Source of the DNA: Typha latifolia
Lineage: Eukaryota; Streptophyta; Magnoliopsida; Poales; Typhaceae
DNA length: 64,000 bases
Reading direction: 5' to 3'
Assembly: GCA_019914945.1 (NCBI GenBank)
Contig: CM034099.1
Coordinates: forward strand, 4,712,001 to 4,776,000
A model generated the notes under the pieces. The model was given only the letters and a program-made list of their open reading frames with translations, was not told the origin of the DNA and ran no database searches. Made by a program: the position numbers and the translations under genes. Positions 32,901-46,192 of the stretch are shown here, piece by piece (position 1 is the first letter of the stretch; every line of letters begins with the position of its first letter).

Positions 32901-35900
32901 TTAATGCAGGAGTCTAATGAGTTCGTCTTTCATTGCCTGCAGCATAACTGGTTTACGGATCAGGCCATTAATGCCACACTGGATACATTTCTCCCACATA
33001 TCTTCCTTAGCACAAGCAGTCAAAGCAATAACCAAAGGCCAGCGCCCATCTCTTGACATCCCAATTCTCATGGCCACCTCAAAGCCATTTGTCTTGGCCG
33101 TGTCGAGATCTAGAATAACAAGTTCAAAATGCATAACAGAGGCATCCAGGGAACTCAAACATTGGGATCCAGACGAAACAGTGGAGACACAACAACCCAA
33201 TTTCTCAAGGAGTTTTTGTGTCACAGAACTGATAATTTCATCGTCATCAGCGAGCAAAACTTTGAGGCCCTTCAAAAGAGAGGAAGATACGTATTGGTGC
33301 TCAAAGCTTCCTCCTGGATTGGAGATTGCTGTTGGAGGTTGCGGTTGGAATTGAAGAACTAATGTCATGCTTACTGGCAGGCCTTGGGAGTCCGGAACTG
33401 CCCAAATATTACCCTGCATCAACTGCACATAACAACAAAGAATTGTGTGAGAGAAATAAGAGGTTTCCCCAGCTTCTAATTTGACATGATTCTTCAATTT
33501 CACTCTGGACTTCGTTAAATCAATGAAATAAAATTGTGAACAGCATTACTGTGATATACTAAAAAGAATGTGTTCAAAGAGAAATAGGAACTGAAAAAAA
33601 CACACAAACACGCACAATTAGTTGATGTGAAGAAAAAGAAAATTATGGATGGTATTGAAGAAGCCACTACTAGATGGCAATGACAAAACAAGACAACAAA
33701 AATTGTCAGACTTCCATAGAAACCAATATTAGGTTGGCATAACTTGAAGTATACCACCTTTTATTTTGTCGAGTTCAGGAAGTACTTGCTAGAATACGCA
33801 TAAATCCATTATTTCCAATTAAAGGTTGTTTTTTAGCTGTAAATCATCCTCAACTTTTTAAACAAACTTTCACAGTATAGAACCTACATTAATATGAAAG
33901 ACCAGGTGCATTTGAACAGTCAGCCATCACTTATATGAACTACCACAGGGAAGACTCCTTACATTTCAATTTACAAGTCTTTACACAACATATGCTAGAA
34001 TACGCTTGAGAAAAGAATGTAATCACTCTAGATACTAAGAGTAGAGTTTCCGTCATTACTTGAAGGTTCCAGGATAGAAGTTAGACCTATCAAAGCTTTA
34101 AGATTTCATTCCAAATATACAGAACTTCTAACATACTATGCCTATACAATAGGAGGTAGCTTCATAACTGAGATCACAAGTATTCGCGTGATCCAGGCGG
34201 AACAATTTGATAGTGTGCCCGGAACCTTTTAATAATCATCTTTGATGTCTAAATCATAAGTAAGATATAAATTAAAAAAATTACCTGCACAAGGTTTTTG
34301 CACATGCTGAATCTTAGGCCCATACTGAAAGCCTCGCTATTTGGTCGCCTAGCCAGATGAACTGATGAAATGGAATCAAAATGTTCTGGTCTTTTTATCT
34401 CGACCTCGAACCTCACATGAGCAAAACCACTTGAAAATGTCTTCTTCCACGGAATCCATCTCCGGCCTTGCCATTCTTCTGGTTCCATATCAGTACTCAC
34501 CTGAAATGTGATGTATCCTTTATCGCAACCGTGCAAAAGGTTACCAACCATATGCAATATAACATGAAAAATCCATCTTTCATCACCAATAACTCGATCA
34601 GGGATCTTATTCTTGACTTCGATCCTGAAATCAACTCCCCTAAAATCACAGAGGCACCTTGCAACAGCAGCAGCTTCCCTGACCAGCGATTGCAACCGGA
34701 AAGGCCTCATCTCCACAGCAAATTGTTCTCTTTTGACAGTAGATATCTCCATTACATCATTGATCAGAGTTGAAACCACATTTCCAGTTCTTACCATCGT
34801 ATTGACAATAAGCTTTTGTTCAGGAGTCAAACATTCCTCTTGCATCATGGACAGTATACCCTGGATTGAGTAAATCGGCCTTCTCATTCCGTGGCTCATG
34901 ACCCTCTGAAATGCATTTCTCACATTATTAGCCATCATCATGTTTTGCTTTGCCTGCAGCAGCACCCGGTTCTGTTCTACAAGTTTGTCCCTCATCAACT
35001 GAGACTCCTCTAAAACTGCAGCATGAGATAGGGCGACAGCAACCTGATCAGCGACGACTTCAACAATCTCTAGCTCATGGGGGCTCCAAGTCCTAGAGTC
35101 ATCTCTAGGGAGAACCAGAACCAATATGGCGTAGCACGTTTGAATTACTTGAGGTGTTCCCCCATGGAAATCAGAAACTCTTAACATAGGCATCCTAATT
35201 GCTGCCACAGGGCCCGAGTGATCCTTTTCCCCTCTGCTTGCAGAGCCAAGCAACGATTCCGATAGGAGTATCCTCACACCCTCAGTATTCCTGATATCTC
35301 TTACGTCGGGGTCATCAATCGGAATGGAAAGCTCATATTCACCCCGAGAGCATCTCGGTACTAACTCGTGTGTAAGATCCATCTCCCTCCTCTCCTCATT
35401 TGGCATCCACACGGCGCAATTTTGCAGGTCCAGCGTCTTCGAGAGCTCAACCAAAGTGGTGTACAATATGGTATGTCTATCTAGCGATCTACGGATCTCC
35501 TGAGTCAGCATCCGCACATGCCATCTCGCTTCCTCCTGCCTCTTCATTAAGCCTACTTCCCGGTCGAGCTCGCGAGCCTTCAACCGCAACAAATTCTCCC
35601 TCACCTTCACCCTGAGGAGCTGAGGGATCAAAGTTAAGAGTGTGATTGCTGTCAAGAATGAGACAAGAGCCGTGAGGAACTTGGAGATGGTGAGGCTAAG
35701 CATCAAGAGGAAGGAGTGGGGCTCGTAGGTGAACACATTGAGCAAGTGGGTCAGGCCGCAGAGGACGATGAATGCGCCGAATTGGAAGAGGACCCATTTG
35801 AAGGGGAAGAGATTGGCGCATGTCACAAAGTATAAGAGCTCAAGGGGGATCGAGAAATAGGCGGCGGCGATCAAGAAATCGCCGGCTTTCTGCCATCTAA

Positions 35901-36024
35901 AGATGCTGTCGACGCTCCAGAAGCCTTCTCCGTCGCAGTTGCAGTGCGGGAATTCGATCTCAGCGGCACAAAAGAAGAAGAGCAGAGATAGTATCAACAG
36001 CCCGTGGCACAAGGCATTTACCAT
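32901..36024 (-). CDS. ETR2: Ethylene receptor, subfamily II (ETR2-like)
   Basis: Two coding exons on the minus strand, 36024-34285 and 33422-32901, joined in phase 0, give 753 residues. An N-terminal hydrophobic segment (about 5-22) marks subfamily II. CNC at 28-30 holds the disulfide Cys pair. Three helices form the ethylene/copper site with Cys89 and His93 in LCGLTHL. A GAF domain (about 175-330), a degenerate histidine-kinase domain (about 360-590) and a C-terminal receiver (about 630-745) follow. The kinase keeps a His in MSHGMRRPI, but I see no G1/G2 ATP-binding motifs. The receiver has acidic LADDDE, phospho-acceptor-like VILDLD and RKPV. It sits in the ER membrane and represses ethylene responses through CTR1 until ethylene binds. 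The 5' leader probably extends to about 36.5 kb and may hold an intron. Identity is sure; the ETR2/ETR3/EIN4 subclass is by resemblance. Confidence 0.94.
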
Positions 36025-39000
36025 TTCGACATGGAGGCATCATCCAGGCAATAGATATCGCAAAGGAGAACCAACCCCCGTCTTTTCCAGGATATATTCT
36101 ACTCTCCTTTTGTTATCAGAACAAGAATCCATCACTTCTTTGAGCACGACGGCATCAATCCACCAAAATACTACGCACAAATAAAAAGAATCATTCTATT
36201 AACTATCAAATCCACTCTTCAAATCATCGCAAAAAAATGTGAAACAAGATGAACAAACACAAAGGGACTCAATGACAAAGATGAAAACCTTTGGAATCAA
36301 GCCTGAGAACAACAAAAAACCCCGTGATATCAAGTGTGTGGATCTCCCAGTCGCACGTCAACCAGAAGGAATTCCGGCAAAAACCAACTGACCCACTTCC
36401 TGAAAAAGCTCCAATTCCCTGCAAAAGAAAGAAGGGAAAAAAGAAAAAAGAAAAAAAGAAACAAGAAACAAAATAAATAAAAGTTGACTCCTTTGCTACA
36501 GTTTCCTTCGATTCGAGGAGAAATAACAGAAGAACTTACAAGAAAGCAACAGAAACTGTATACCTAATTATAATAAATTCGCCATCTTTACTCTCCGTAA
36601 TTACTGTGACCGTAGAAAAAAGAAAAACTTCACTTGTGGGCACTCGTAGCCGTTGAGTTTTGCAGTTCCCGTTACAACCACAGGCTTGCTGTGGTCCACG
36701 CCGTCCCCATTCCTCCACCAAAGAAGTGGGCCCCTTCTATTCTCTGCCTCTTTATGAGTTAAATCCTAGGAGTCACGTCGCCATTTGTCGTCCCTGCGAC
36801 CCGTACGCATCTTTACAGGGGTATTATAAGAAATAATTTATTCTAATTATAATTTGGCGCGTGATTGTTAAAAAAAACAAGTATTAAGTACTGAAATAAA
36901 AATACAAGATAAAATAATGTCTAGGCGTTATAGTTAGAGTTAAAAAATCTAACCTTTTTCTAGTTTAACATAAAATAGAATATATTATTATTGAGATAGG
37001 AAATACCTGTAAATAATTTTTATGGCTATTTTACAATTCTTGCTCAAATTAATTCAACATAATTTACACAGTATAAACACCCTTATAAAAAGCGTCCCAA
37101 ATGAATATTTTATATCACAATATTTTTCACTATCAATGTATTCTAATATATCATTAAATATATTATAATCACATTAGATTATTCAACATAAATTTGATCC
37201 ACAATATATCATTATAAGTAACACATAAATAAGTGAGCGCAAATTAATTAATTATTTATATTTTAGAATAAGTGGGTGAGATATTTTAAATATCCCACCT
37301 AAAAGAATTCAATAGAGATCCCATTTGACATCAATTTTTTTGAAATAAATGAGATTTATTCAAGGACAACCTACTTATTCTATTCAATCAAACATAGCCT
37401 AAATATTAAGGTTGCTAAATTACTTTGAGCATAGGCAGAGTGCAGTATCTAGTGGCCTAGTATGACCCACTTATGTCATTAATGTATATAAAACAATAAA
37501 TATCATTAATTTTTTTATAGCATCGTGATGAATGATAAATATTAAGATGGATAAAAAAATTTCAAAACCTGACTGGATAAATTATATGCCTATGATTTGA
37601 ATATGTTATGCTCCTTTTCTTCCAGAAAAAGTTAAGTTTGAGCATCATCTATTAAACTTGGGATGCAAGCGATTATTGTAGTGAGACAAGCGGCAAATCA
37701 CGAATAGTATTTATTTATTTTTTTTAAGGTTGATCTGCAAATATACACATCCACGTGCGTGGTTGGACGTACAGTTTTGTTCACTTCCTTGTCACGTTCA
37801 ATGCACCAAAACATTTAATAATAAATAAATAAATAAATAAAAGACACCAAAACCTTTGCTCTCTTCTCTATCGAGATGCATTGTTTTCGTCCTTTGTTGG
37901 ACGATGCGTTTTGGGTTCTTATCCGAGAATGTGGTGACGCAAGCAACCACAAGGAGATATATGAGTTCCATCGTTTCCATCCCTCTAACGTTCACAATTC
38001 TTGTGTGGGAAAAATTTATACTGAAACCGTTATTGTTTTTATTCAAAGTATTAAATATAATAGAAAAAATAATAATAAGAAAAAATTTTATCTACTCGGG
38101 AGAGCAGACGAATCTAGGATTAGGAAAAAGAAAATTTTCTGACAAAGATTTGATTTCCACTTTATGATCTAACTGAGAGATAAACTATTGGGCTAAATGA
38201 GTATAGGACACATCTCGCGGGCCCACGGGCAGGTGATTATTATTGGGACCAAATCCTTTGAACGAGGACATGAGGAGAACCTAGACTGGATTTGGATGAT
38301 ACGTGACGTGGCAGTGACATATACACTTTTGGAACCGCCCACTCCTTTTTTAGGAATAAACAAATATATTTATTTATTTATTTATTCTTTTTATTCAAAA
38401 GAAAGGTGCATGGAGAACATGTATCCTATTGGCAAAAATGAACCAGATTCAGGGAATGCCCGAGACTGCCACGTCTGAATGCAGACATATTGCCTTATCC
38501 GGTGTCATTGTCGCTTCAACCTACGCTGTGACGCCACGTGTCCTTCGTACAAAATTTGGAGACCAACATTTACCAGGATCCGCACTATAGATTGATAATA
38601 ATATACGGAACGACAAACGTAGAGGGATAATTTGAAATTAAAAATAAATATTTGAATTTTTTTAAAATTTAAATTAAAAAAATTACAGACCCAAACTCTA
38701 AGTAACTATAATGATGACAGGAATGACTTGTAAATTATTTATCGATATCCATGATTATGTACATGAGATATTGCTCACTCAAACTCACGAAATACTACTT
38801 TCTATAATTATTTCCTAACTTTAGTAATCATTAAAGTTAATAACTTTATCTTTCTTTGAGAGCATTGAGATGATATAGAAATAATAAATAAAAAATTAAT
38901 TCAGCATATTTGGTCCAAAGCCAAGAGATATTTGTCAATAGCCTCCAAAATATAATAGATAAGATTACTTAAAATTAGATTAAAACCATCGTATATATCT

Positions 39001-39086
39001 CTTCCAAATAGATTATATATTAGAGAGCACACATACTAGGTTAGGTCAAGATGCTAATCGTCCAAAGGGGTGTGTTAACCGGTCTT
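36025..39086. other. Intergenic region upstream of the ethylene receptor
   Basis: The first 500 bases are the probable leader and promoter of the receptor gene. The rest is AT-rich with TAAA-type tetranucleotide repeats (37818-37841, 38366-38384) and two CACGTG G-box cores (about 37753 and 38535). Open frames at 37.8-38.2 kb overlap on both strands without any recognisable family, and I do not call them genes. Confidence 0.5.
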
Positions 39087-39089
39087 TTT

Positions 39090-39576
39090 TCCTAATGATC
39101 TTGGTTCATAATCGGTCTTTTTAGGGATTCCTCTTGAATTGATTCAGGACCCCTAATCTAGATTAGTAACTAAATATCTTTTTATTTTTTTTCATATGTA
39201 ACAAAATTTATTTTTAAAAAAAATTAAGACTAACTAATCAAATTTGGGGTTTACCCTCGCAATGAGACCAGACCCAAAAATAGATGAAGCACTTTGAACT
39301 TATTTTCTTTGTGCAGCCAATAATAGAGTTTGAGCACTGGCTATAGGTACAGGAAATTTCTGAGGATTTGTTGCGTTTGGTACAAGTAGTAGCCAACAAA
39401 ATTATCATGATATTCTGGAGGCCATTCATGCATCTGTCCCCCTGGAGATGCATCAGCATCATGCATGGCTACTGATTTGAACGTCAACATAGGAAAAAGG
39501 ATATAAAAAAAAAGGACGACACATCAATACGTACTCCACAAACCACAGTGCATTCAATGAACCAAGATCATTAGGA
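39090..39576. mobile_element. Inverted-repeat element with gene-like core
   Basis: A perfect 20-bp inverted repeat, TCCTAATGATCTTGGTTCAT at 39090-39109 and its complement at 39557-39576, encloses 447 bases. On the minus strand the core (about 39464-39340) reads MHDADASPGGQMHEWPPEY then HDNFVGYYLYQTQQ before a stop, which looks more like coding sequence than the AT-rich flanks. No clear target duplication is seen outside the repeats. It could be a MITE, a foldback element or an insertion carrying an exon fragment. Confidence 0.4.
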
Positions 39577-41340
39577 CGATACTACATTTAATATATATTA
39601 GATATATTTTACTATTCGATACTTATGTTCATAATTATTTTATCTCTATACACTTTTTAAATTATAAAACTAATATCTATATTTATAATTAAAATAAGAC
39701 TGTAAATTTAATAGTAATTATATGCATAAATATATAATAATAAAATATATTTAACCTTATAAAAACATACCTGATTTTTAAATTTACTAAGTAAGTGCTC
39801 AACCTTTTTTTATCTTTTTTTTTTGGCAAAATAAGTGCTCAATATTTTCTTCGTATATTTTGCTTGGGTTAGTAAAAGGGACTGTAATAAATTTATATAA
39901 AGTCAGCTGTCATACTCACTTTTGCAGTAGTTTTGTTTAATAAAAAAATATTAAAACTTAATAACATCTAATTAAACTGATACCACTATAATTCAAACTC
40001 ATAATACTCGTAAAATTGTCTCACCTCAGGAGAGAGAGAGAGAGAGCTCTGTTCACCGTGATTAGAGAGAGGCACTCACTAATCATACTAGTACAACCCT
40101 ATTAGCCTATTTACCCCTTTGTTAGACAACTTAATGGAGAGGTATATATATTTTTACAAGTAACATAATATTTTCTATTTCATCACCTGCTATGTTAAGT
40201 TAGAAGTAGTAAAATATAGGCCCTGTCCTATGATCTTTTAAGGTACATGCATGCTATAGATAATTGGTCTAGTACCTAAAAACTTATTTTTGAGCTAATT
40301 TGCTGTCTAATATCTTCATGGTAAGCTATAAATCTTATACATTAGATCAATTTATTGAAATGGACTACAAGCAGTTTAAATGACTGTGCCTAACATCTTG
40401 CTTGGTGTTTGAGCCTAAACCATGAAGGTTGGAAAGAGAACAGAGTTGAGTCTTTTCTTATCAATCCGTAATCTCTTTCAAGAGTTGTTTTTCTTGAGTT
40501 TAAGCAATAATTATTTCTTTTCAAGTATTATACTCTTATCCTAACTAACACAACATATATATATATATATATATATTTTTAAGAATAATTACATTTAGAT
40601 TTTTTTGAACTATTACAACTCTATTTATTTTGTTCGACACTTCAACCCCTTTAACTATGTAAGATCTCCCGAATACATTTTTTTTATTAATTAATTAATT
40701 ATTTTCTTTTGATTAATACATATTATGTGACTATCACATGATTAAATTTAGGTACTTTGATAACTGTCTTACTCTTATTTTTTTAAAAAAAGAAAGAAAT
40801 ATAAATTAAATATAAATTAGTGTCTCCCAACATTTTTTTTATCTATGCCTGTCAGATGAATGAGATGTATTAAATAGTTTAGCTATCATAAGAAACAAAT
40901 GGGAAGGTCTATATGATTATACCTAATATTTCAATAATTAATCATAATTTTCTATTTATTATACTTTTATTTTTGGTACCTAGAAAATCCTACATATTAG
41001 CAGTTCTCAGGCAAACCTAGAATAAGGTGCATTAATTCAGGCCCAAAATAAGCGCTACGGCCCAAAAGGCCCATATAAGACCAAACAATATAATTTGTTT
41101 TTGAAAATTATTAAAAAAACAAAACAAAACAAAACAAAACGTTTGTCGGAAATAGACAAATAGTGAGAATATTATGTTCCACTCACAAATTTATTATCAT
41201 AGGGGTGTTATATGTAAATTTCCATAGGTCTACGCTGGTTTACCCCCAGGAGGAGTGAAGTGACGAGATGCATGAATCCAACGCATAAAAAAGGATTAAA
41301 AAATAATTTTAGGAATTTATTAGGACTTCGACGAGCCAAA
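39577..41340. other. AT-rich intergenic region
   Basis: No gene was recognised. It contains a short GA repeat (about 40029-40046), an AT repeat (40554-40576), a (AAAAC)n run (about 41116-41140), and then the promoter of the SR45a-like gene. Confidence 0.55.
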
Positions 41341-43493
41341 CTCGAATCGACTTGCCTGATAGAAGTGCTCGTGTAGGGTTTCGTCGGCTTCGAGAGCTCA
41401 GATCCATCGATCCCTATTCTTCCCGACCCCAAGCGGTAAGGCTCCGATCCCATCTCCCTTGCAGCTAGGGTTAGGGTTTCATCTGTTCCACCGATCGCCT
41501 CGATTCCTACCTCGCATGATCGCATCAATTGTTTTTAGAATTCCTTATTTTTTAAAATCATAGTAAAGTTTTCGCCCGATATTATCGTTTCCTTTTTCTT
41601 AGTCGAATTACTAGTCGATTGGTAGTTCTTCCAATCCTTTGATGTAACACTAGAGTGATTGTAGAGAGCATGGAATTTATGTGAGCATTTTTTTTTTCTT
41701 CTAAAATTAAAGCTCCTTTGCTTGAATCTCTCTTGCTGGAATCGGTATCCTAGCTGTAACTTCTCTTATCCGGTGGATAGAGTCTTCCCCCCCTTATTAA
41801 GTTGTTTTTGGTCATCGGAGCGGAGCTTATGATCTCTAAGGGATAGTAAATTATTATTGCCAAAGGACTTTTAAATGACAGATTAAAATTTAACTTTTCA
41901 TTTACTTGGGAAGTGGCTGATGTGAGAATTCAGGGTGTAGTCTGCTTGATGTGTTATTACTGTTTGTTTTTTCTGTTGGTCAATTTCAACGAGTATATGT
42001 TGTAAGATCGCATGTTAAAAAATGATCATTAACTAGCACTCATTTGGTGATAATGGGCTTGTAAATTGAGGGGAAAATTTAGAAGTTTTGGGTATAAAGA
42101 AAAGAAGTAAAACTTCAGTCTTAACAATAGCAACAAGAATAACAACTGAGCCTTTACTCTCAACTATTTGGGTCAATGGACGGTCATAGTCTAGACAAGC
42201 ATATTTAGTCCATTGAAGCAGTGGATTGTTAGCGGCAACATGGACTTAGAAATTTGGTACCTTGGGTTGAGGGGAATTTTAGCTTAGAAATGGAATAGAT
42301 GAGTAAGGTTCTTCAAACCCGCCCATCGGTTGGAAAGGGAATTGACCAAGAGGAACTTCAGCCCATGGCCACTAGAGGGGTAATTGAGGCGCTCTGCTTT
42401 GAGGACATGTTTTTGCCGAGATTATCCAGTTACTCTCTCCCCATTTCCTTCTACTATGATCCTTGTACATGTGTTTTCTAGCGTTCTACCCTCATGATGC
42501 TTGCTTCCATAAATGCTTGTTCTTTATAATGATTTCATCATTTTTTAATAATGCATTAGAATCATTAAGGTAGCATTGAACCTCTTAATCTTTTGGTCAT
42601 CTGTGAGTATGATGATGTGCTGCTACTATTTCTCTCTTATTAATCTACATGTTTCTTACGATGTCTGTGATTATCCATTATCTATTATGTTTATTTGATT
42701 TTGTAAATATCTTTATCTTGGTCAAAAGTAATGTCTTCTTGAACATGAAAACCACCTATAGTCAACATTTGTTATGTTACACAAATCACTTCCTTTGCCT
42801 ATAAATGATGCTTGTGTTTGAAATTTCATGTTTCAGCCCTTCCTTTTTGGCTTTGATGTGATTGACTAAAAGCTAATTATCTTATCTAACAGCCTCTTTT
42901 TATTTTTATTTTTGAACGACTTAGTTTTAACCAGCTATACAAGTCTTTTCTTTATTTCTGATTAAGCAACACATCCTGTTAGCTCAAGTTATCTTGTATT
43001 TGATTCTTTTCTGTACACCTTGCCCCATTGTCCTTATGCCTTCATCTTCCTTTTTCTAATATGAAAGATCAGAATCTTTTAGTTAACTCTTTCTCATTGT
43101 TTTCCTTAATGTACTTGTTTCTTCCCTCTATACTCTTGCAAGAGATCCCCCTAGAGTTCTTGTCTAATGCTTCATACATGAATATATAACGTATCCAGGA
43201 CTTGTCTTCAAGTCCAATTACATGGAATTTTTAAGTTCTTATATTCATTAGGCAATACCATATACAACTTCTATAATCAGGGCTCTTTGGTTGCATTCAT
43301 GTTTTTCTCTCCTTCGTCCTTTGTTTAGTATGCAACAACTGTTTTCTGTTTTGCCCGATTGACTTGCATAACATTGCCATTATTGATATAATACCGGCCA
43401 GTGTAGATAAAATCATAAAAGATCAATTTAACTGCCATTGTTCTTTGTTTATTTAACAAGATTCTGATGTTATGATTTTATTGTTCTTGATAG
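41341..43493 (+). other. Non-coding first exon and 2-kb 5'-UTR intron of the SR45a-like gene
   Basis: A leader exon ends at about 41435 with the donor AAGCG|GTAAGG. The acceptor TTGATAG is at 43493, so the intron is about 2.06 kb and the next exon opens directly with ATG. Small ORFs inside the intron (for example 42299-42481) have no recognisable family. Confidence 0.6.
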
Positions 43494-46192
43494 ATGTCAC
43501 AATCAAAAGAAGTGAGGTTAGTTGTGGTCTCCAATACCATTTCTAGTAGCTGTAAGTATCAACTATAGAATTTTGTTCACAAGATAATGTCTCCAGGTAT
43601 ACTTCTCGATCCATTACACCTCCTCCAACTAGGCGAAGCAGATCAAGGTCACCATCAAGATCAAGGGATAGGTCACCTTCAAGATCAAGGGATAGGTCAC
43701 CATCAAGATCAAGAGATAGGTCACCATCAAGATCAAGGGATAGGAGCCGATCTAGGTATGTCCACTAAACTCTGTTCTTTTTTTATTTTTTATTTTTCGG
43801 TGCAAACATCTTTTAATTATTAGTTTGTTGACTGCAACCTTGTTTAATGGATTTATTCAAAATTGTAATGACTGTCAGGTAGTAACCACATTAAATTCTT
43901 TCTTTTATTTACCTTTACACTTGCATATGCGAGGCAGGAGCCCAGAAGCAAAAAATCCTGGAAATAACTTGTACGTGACAGGATTATCCACAAGAGTTAC
44001 TAGCAGTGATCTTGAAAAGTTTTTCAGTAAAGAAGGACGGGTACGACTTTCTGCTTAGCTGCTAGTTACTTTCATTCTCAAAGTTAAGCAATATTGTTTC
44101 ATTGTTAAAGATCTTCATTTCATTTGCCTGTGCTGTTCTGAAACTATGTAAGTGAAGATTTTTTTAACAGCACTAAAATTGTGAGATCAACTGACTTGGG
44201 GTATATTTTGGGTGGTTTTCTTATTAGGTTGCATGTTAATTAGATAAAGATGTCGGGATAATTTACTTGGAGCAATCTCTGACAATAGTAAGGAATGAGA
44301 AGTTGATAACACTCCGACATAATAACCAAAGGAGATATAAACACCTTAGGATTAAGATTTTTATACCATGAATACAGAGTGCTATGCATGCCTTATCACT
44401 AGATATGGAGTTTTCATTAAGTATATGTGCAAGTAGAAGTTGCTAGATTATATATTTGGTCGCTCTGATTTATATCTTAATATTTGTTTAATGTATTTCT
44501 TGTAAATAAAGGGTTGCCTATAAGAATATCTTATTTGCAGGTTCAAGAATGCAATGTGGTTCTGGATCCTCGGTCAAGAGAATCTCGTGGTTTTGCCTTT
44601 GTAACAATGGAGACAATGGAAGATGCTGATCGCTGCATTAAGTATCTGCACCGTTCTGTACTTGAAGGTCGCCTAATCACGGTGGAGAAGGTAAAGATCT
44701 GTTTGATCTAAAAGGGAAAAGTGAAAATGGTTATGGCACAAAATATCATACACTTGTGTGGTAGTTTATTTAATGTGTATGAATGTTGCCTGATAACTTT
44801 TGGCATCAGGTTCCGTGTCTGTAGCTTCGTCGAAATCTCAATCTATGCTCTTAACAGTCTGTACCTCACTCATCTCGACATGAGCTCTGCATCGACATAC
44901 CAAAGTCACCAAAATCCGACTATATTACAGATGATTGTATGCTCTGTATTCCTTTTTTTTTTCCTTCCATTCCTGCTAAGTAAGATCTTATGACATGCCT
45001 TGTAAAACTCCTACCTATTGTGGCCATTAACTTGAAATTAGTGGATCTATTCTTTGTTTGGCAGTCATTCTTGAAAGCAAATAGAATTCCTTGCCACAAC
45101 AAGGCTAACTACCTGAGCTAACCATTGCCAACTTCATTTGATAATGCAAACCCTGACTAAATTGATGTAATCCTGAATATGACAATAGTACCCTTGAAAA
45201 TATTTCTTACTATTGTGGCATTATAATCTGTTGTCATATGCTGGTGGTGGTTCTGCAAATTATCTCTTTCTACACAATTACTTCAGGCAAAAAGAAAACG
45301 TGGCAGGACACCAACTCCTGGAAAGTACTGTGGAGCAAGAGAAAGAAGAGGTATGCAAGAATGTAACTTGTTTTACATCTTTATAGTGTTTTGAACATTC
45401 TCTTTCTGGATAAATTTTAAATGCAATTAGGCAGAAGATAAATGGGCCCAAAGAATATTATAGAAGTCTGAATTATTAAAAAACTTCTACAAAGTAGGAA
45501 CCTGTATATTAACTACCAAATGATAGGTCTTGAGGATCCATCAATTCAATAAAATCTACTACTAGTTCAAAATCTGATATTATGCTAACCAAATGAGAAG
45601 CTAACTTGGATGTCTAGGATGGTTACTGCTAGTGAGTTATGTACCTAGCGGCTCTTCTAATACACAGTGTTGTTACCAGGGATTAGTGTTTTACTAAGAA
45701 ACTATGATTCTACATCATTGAGGTATGAGACTATGTGCAACACTAATGTTAGTTGATCTGCTTACCTCAGCTTGCTTTGATACAGTAACAACATGCAATA
45801 GGTTGAATTAACTTTTCTGGATTAGGCTTAAAAACTCACGCTTAGTGGCAGCTATATGTGCGACTGATTGTTGCTTTTCCTTTTAATTGGTTTACCTTTT
45901 CTTCTGCAGTTATGATTTAGGTAAATATGTCCAGTATTTGTATTTTTATTCTATAGTTTGCTCTCTACTTCTGGAAAATTTTAATCTTATTGTCACATGA
46001 TGATGAAAATTTCTAGGTCGTGACCGCAGACGTTCTCGCAGTTACTCTCCTTATCGTCCTAGGGAAAGGAATCGCTCCCGTTCAAGGGGCCGGAGGGAGC
46101 GGTCGCACTCACCATATGCAAGAGAATCACATAGAAGGCGCAGGGAGCGATCCATGTCACCTACCAGCAATGGGAACCACAGATCTGATTAG
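43494..46192 (+). CDS. SR45a: Serine/arginine-rich splicing factor SR45a-like (Tra2-type RRM protein)
   Basis: Six coding exons: 43494-43516, 43597-43755, 43938-44040, 44541-44690, 45287-45350 and 46017-46192. Phases match and give 224 residues. An N-terminal RS region (about 15-60) contains DRSPSRSR repeats. One RRM follows, with RNP2 LYVTGL at 72-77 and RNP1 RGFAFV at 111-116. The linker KRKRGRTPTPG is diagnostic of Tra2/SR45a, and a second RS/RE-rich tail ends NHRSD. The protein is nuclear, binds purine-rich exonic enhancers and helps select splice sites; the Arabidopsis homologue responds to light and heat stress. Small exons and introns of about 500-670 bases fit the heavy alternative splicing known for this family, but no isoform can be proved here. 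Confidence 0.93.
43641..43744 (+). repeat. 24-bp in-frame repeat coding for DRSPSRSR
   Basis: The unit GATAGGTCACCATCAAGATC plus AAGG recurs about four times with single-base changes (CCTTCA for CCATCA, AGAGAT for GGGAT). Every copy stays in frame in SR45a exon 2, so array length sets RS-domain length. Confidence 0.9.

Noticed and set aside
34468..35615. Plus-strand frames opposite the ethylene receptor
   Set aside because: Shadow frames of a verified coding exon with no independent support.
37798..38167. Overlapping 80-100-codon frames on both strands
   Set aside because: Low-complexity, AT-rich tails, no recognisable domain and no splice-consistent neighbours.
41208..41528. 106-codon minus-strand frame over the SR45a promoter and leader exon
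   Set aside because: Overlaps the likely non-coding first exon of SR45a and has no family similarity.
42299..42481. 60-codon frame inside the SR45a leader intron
   Set aside because: No recognisable family and no splice partner. It looks like chance or transposon-derived sequence.
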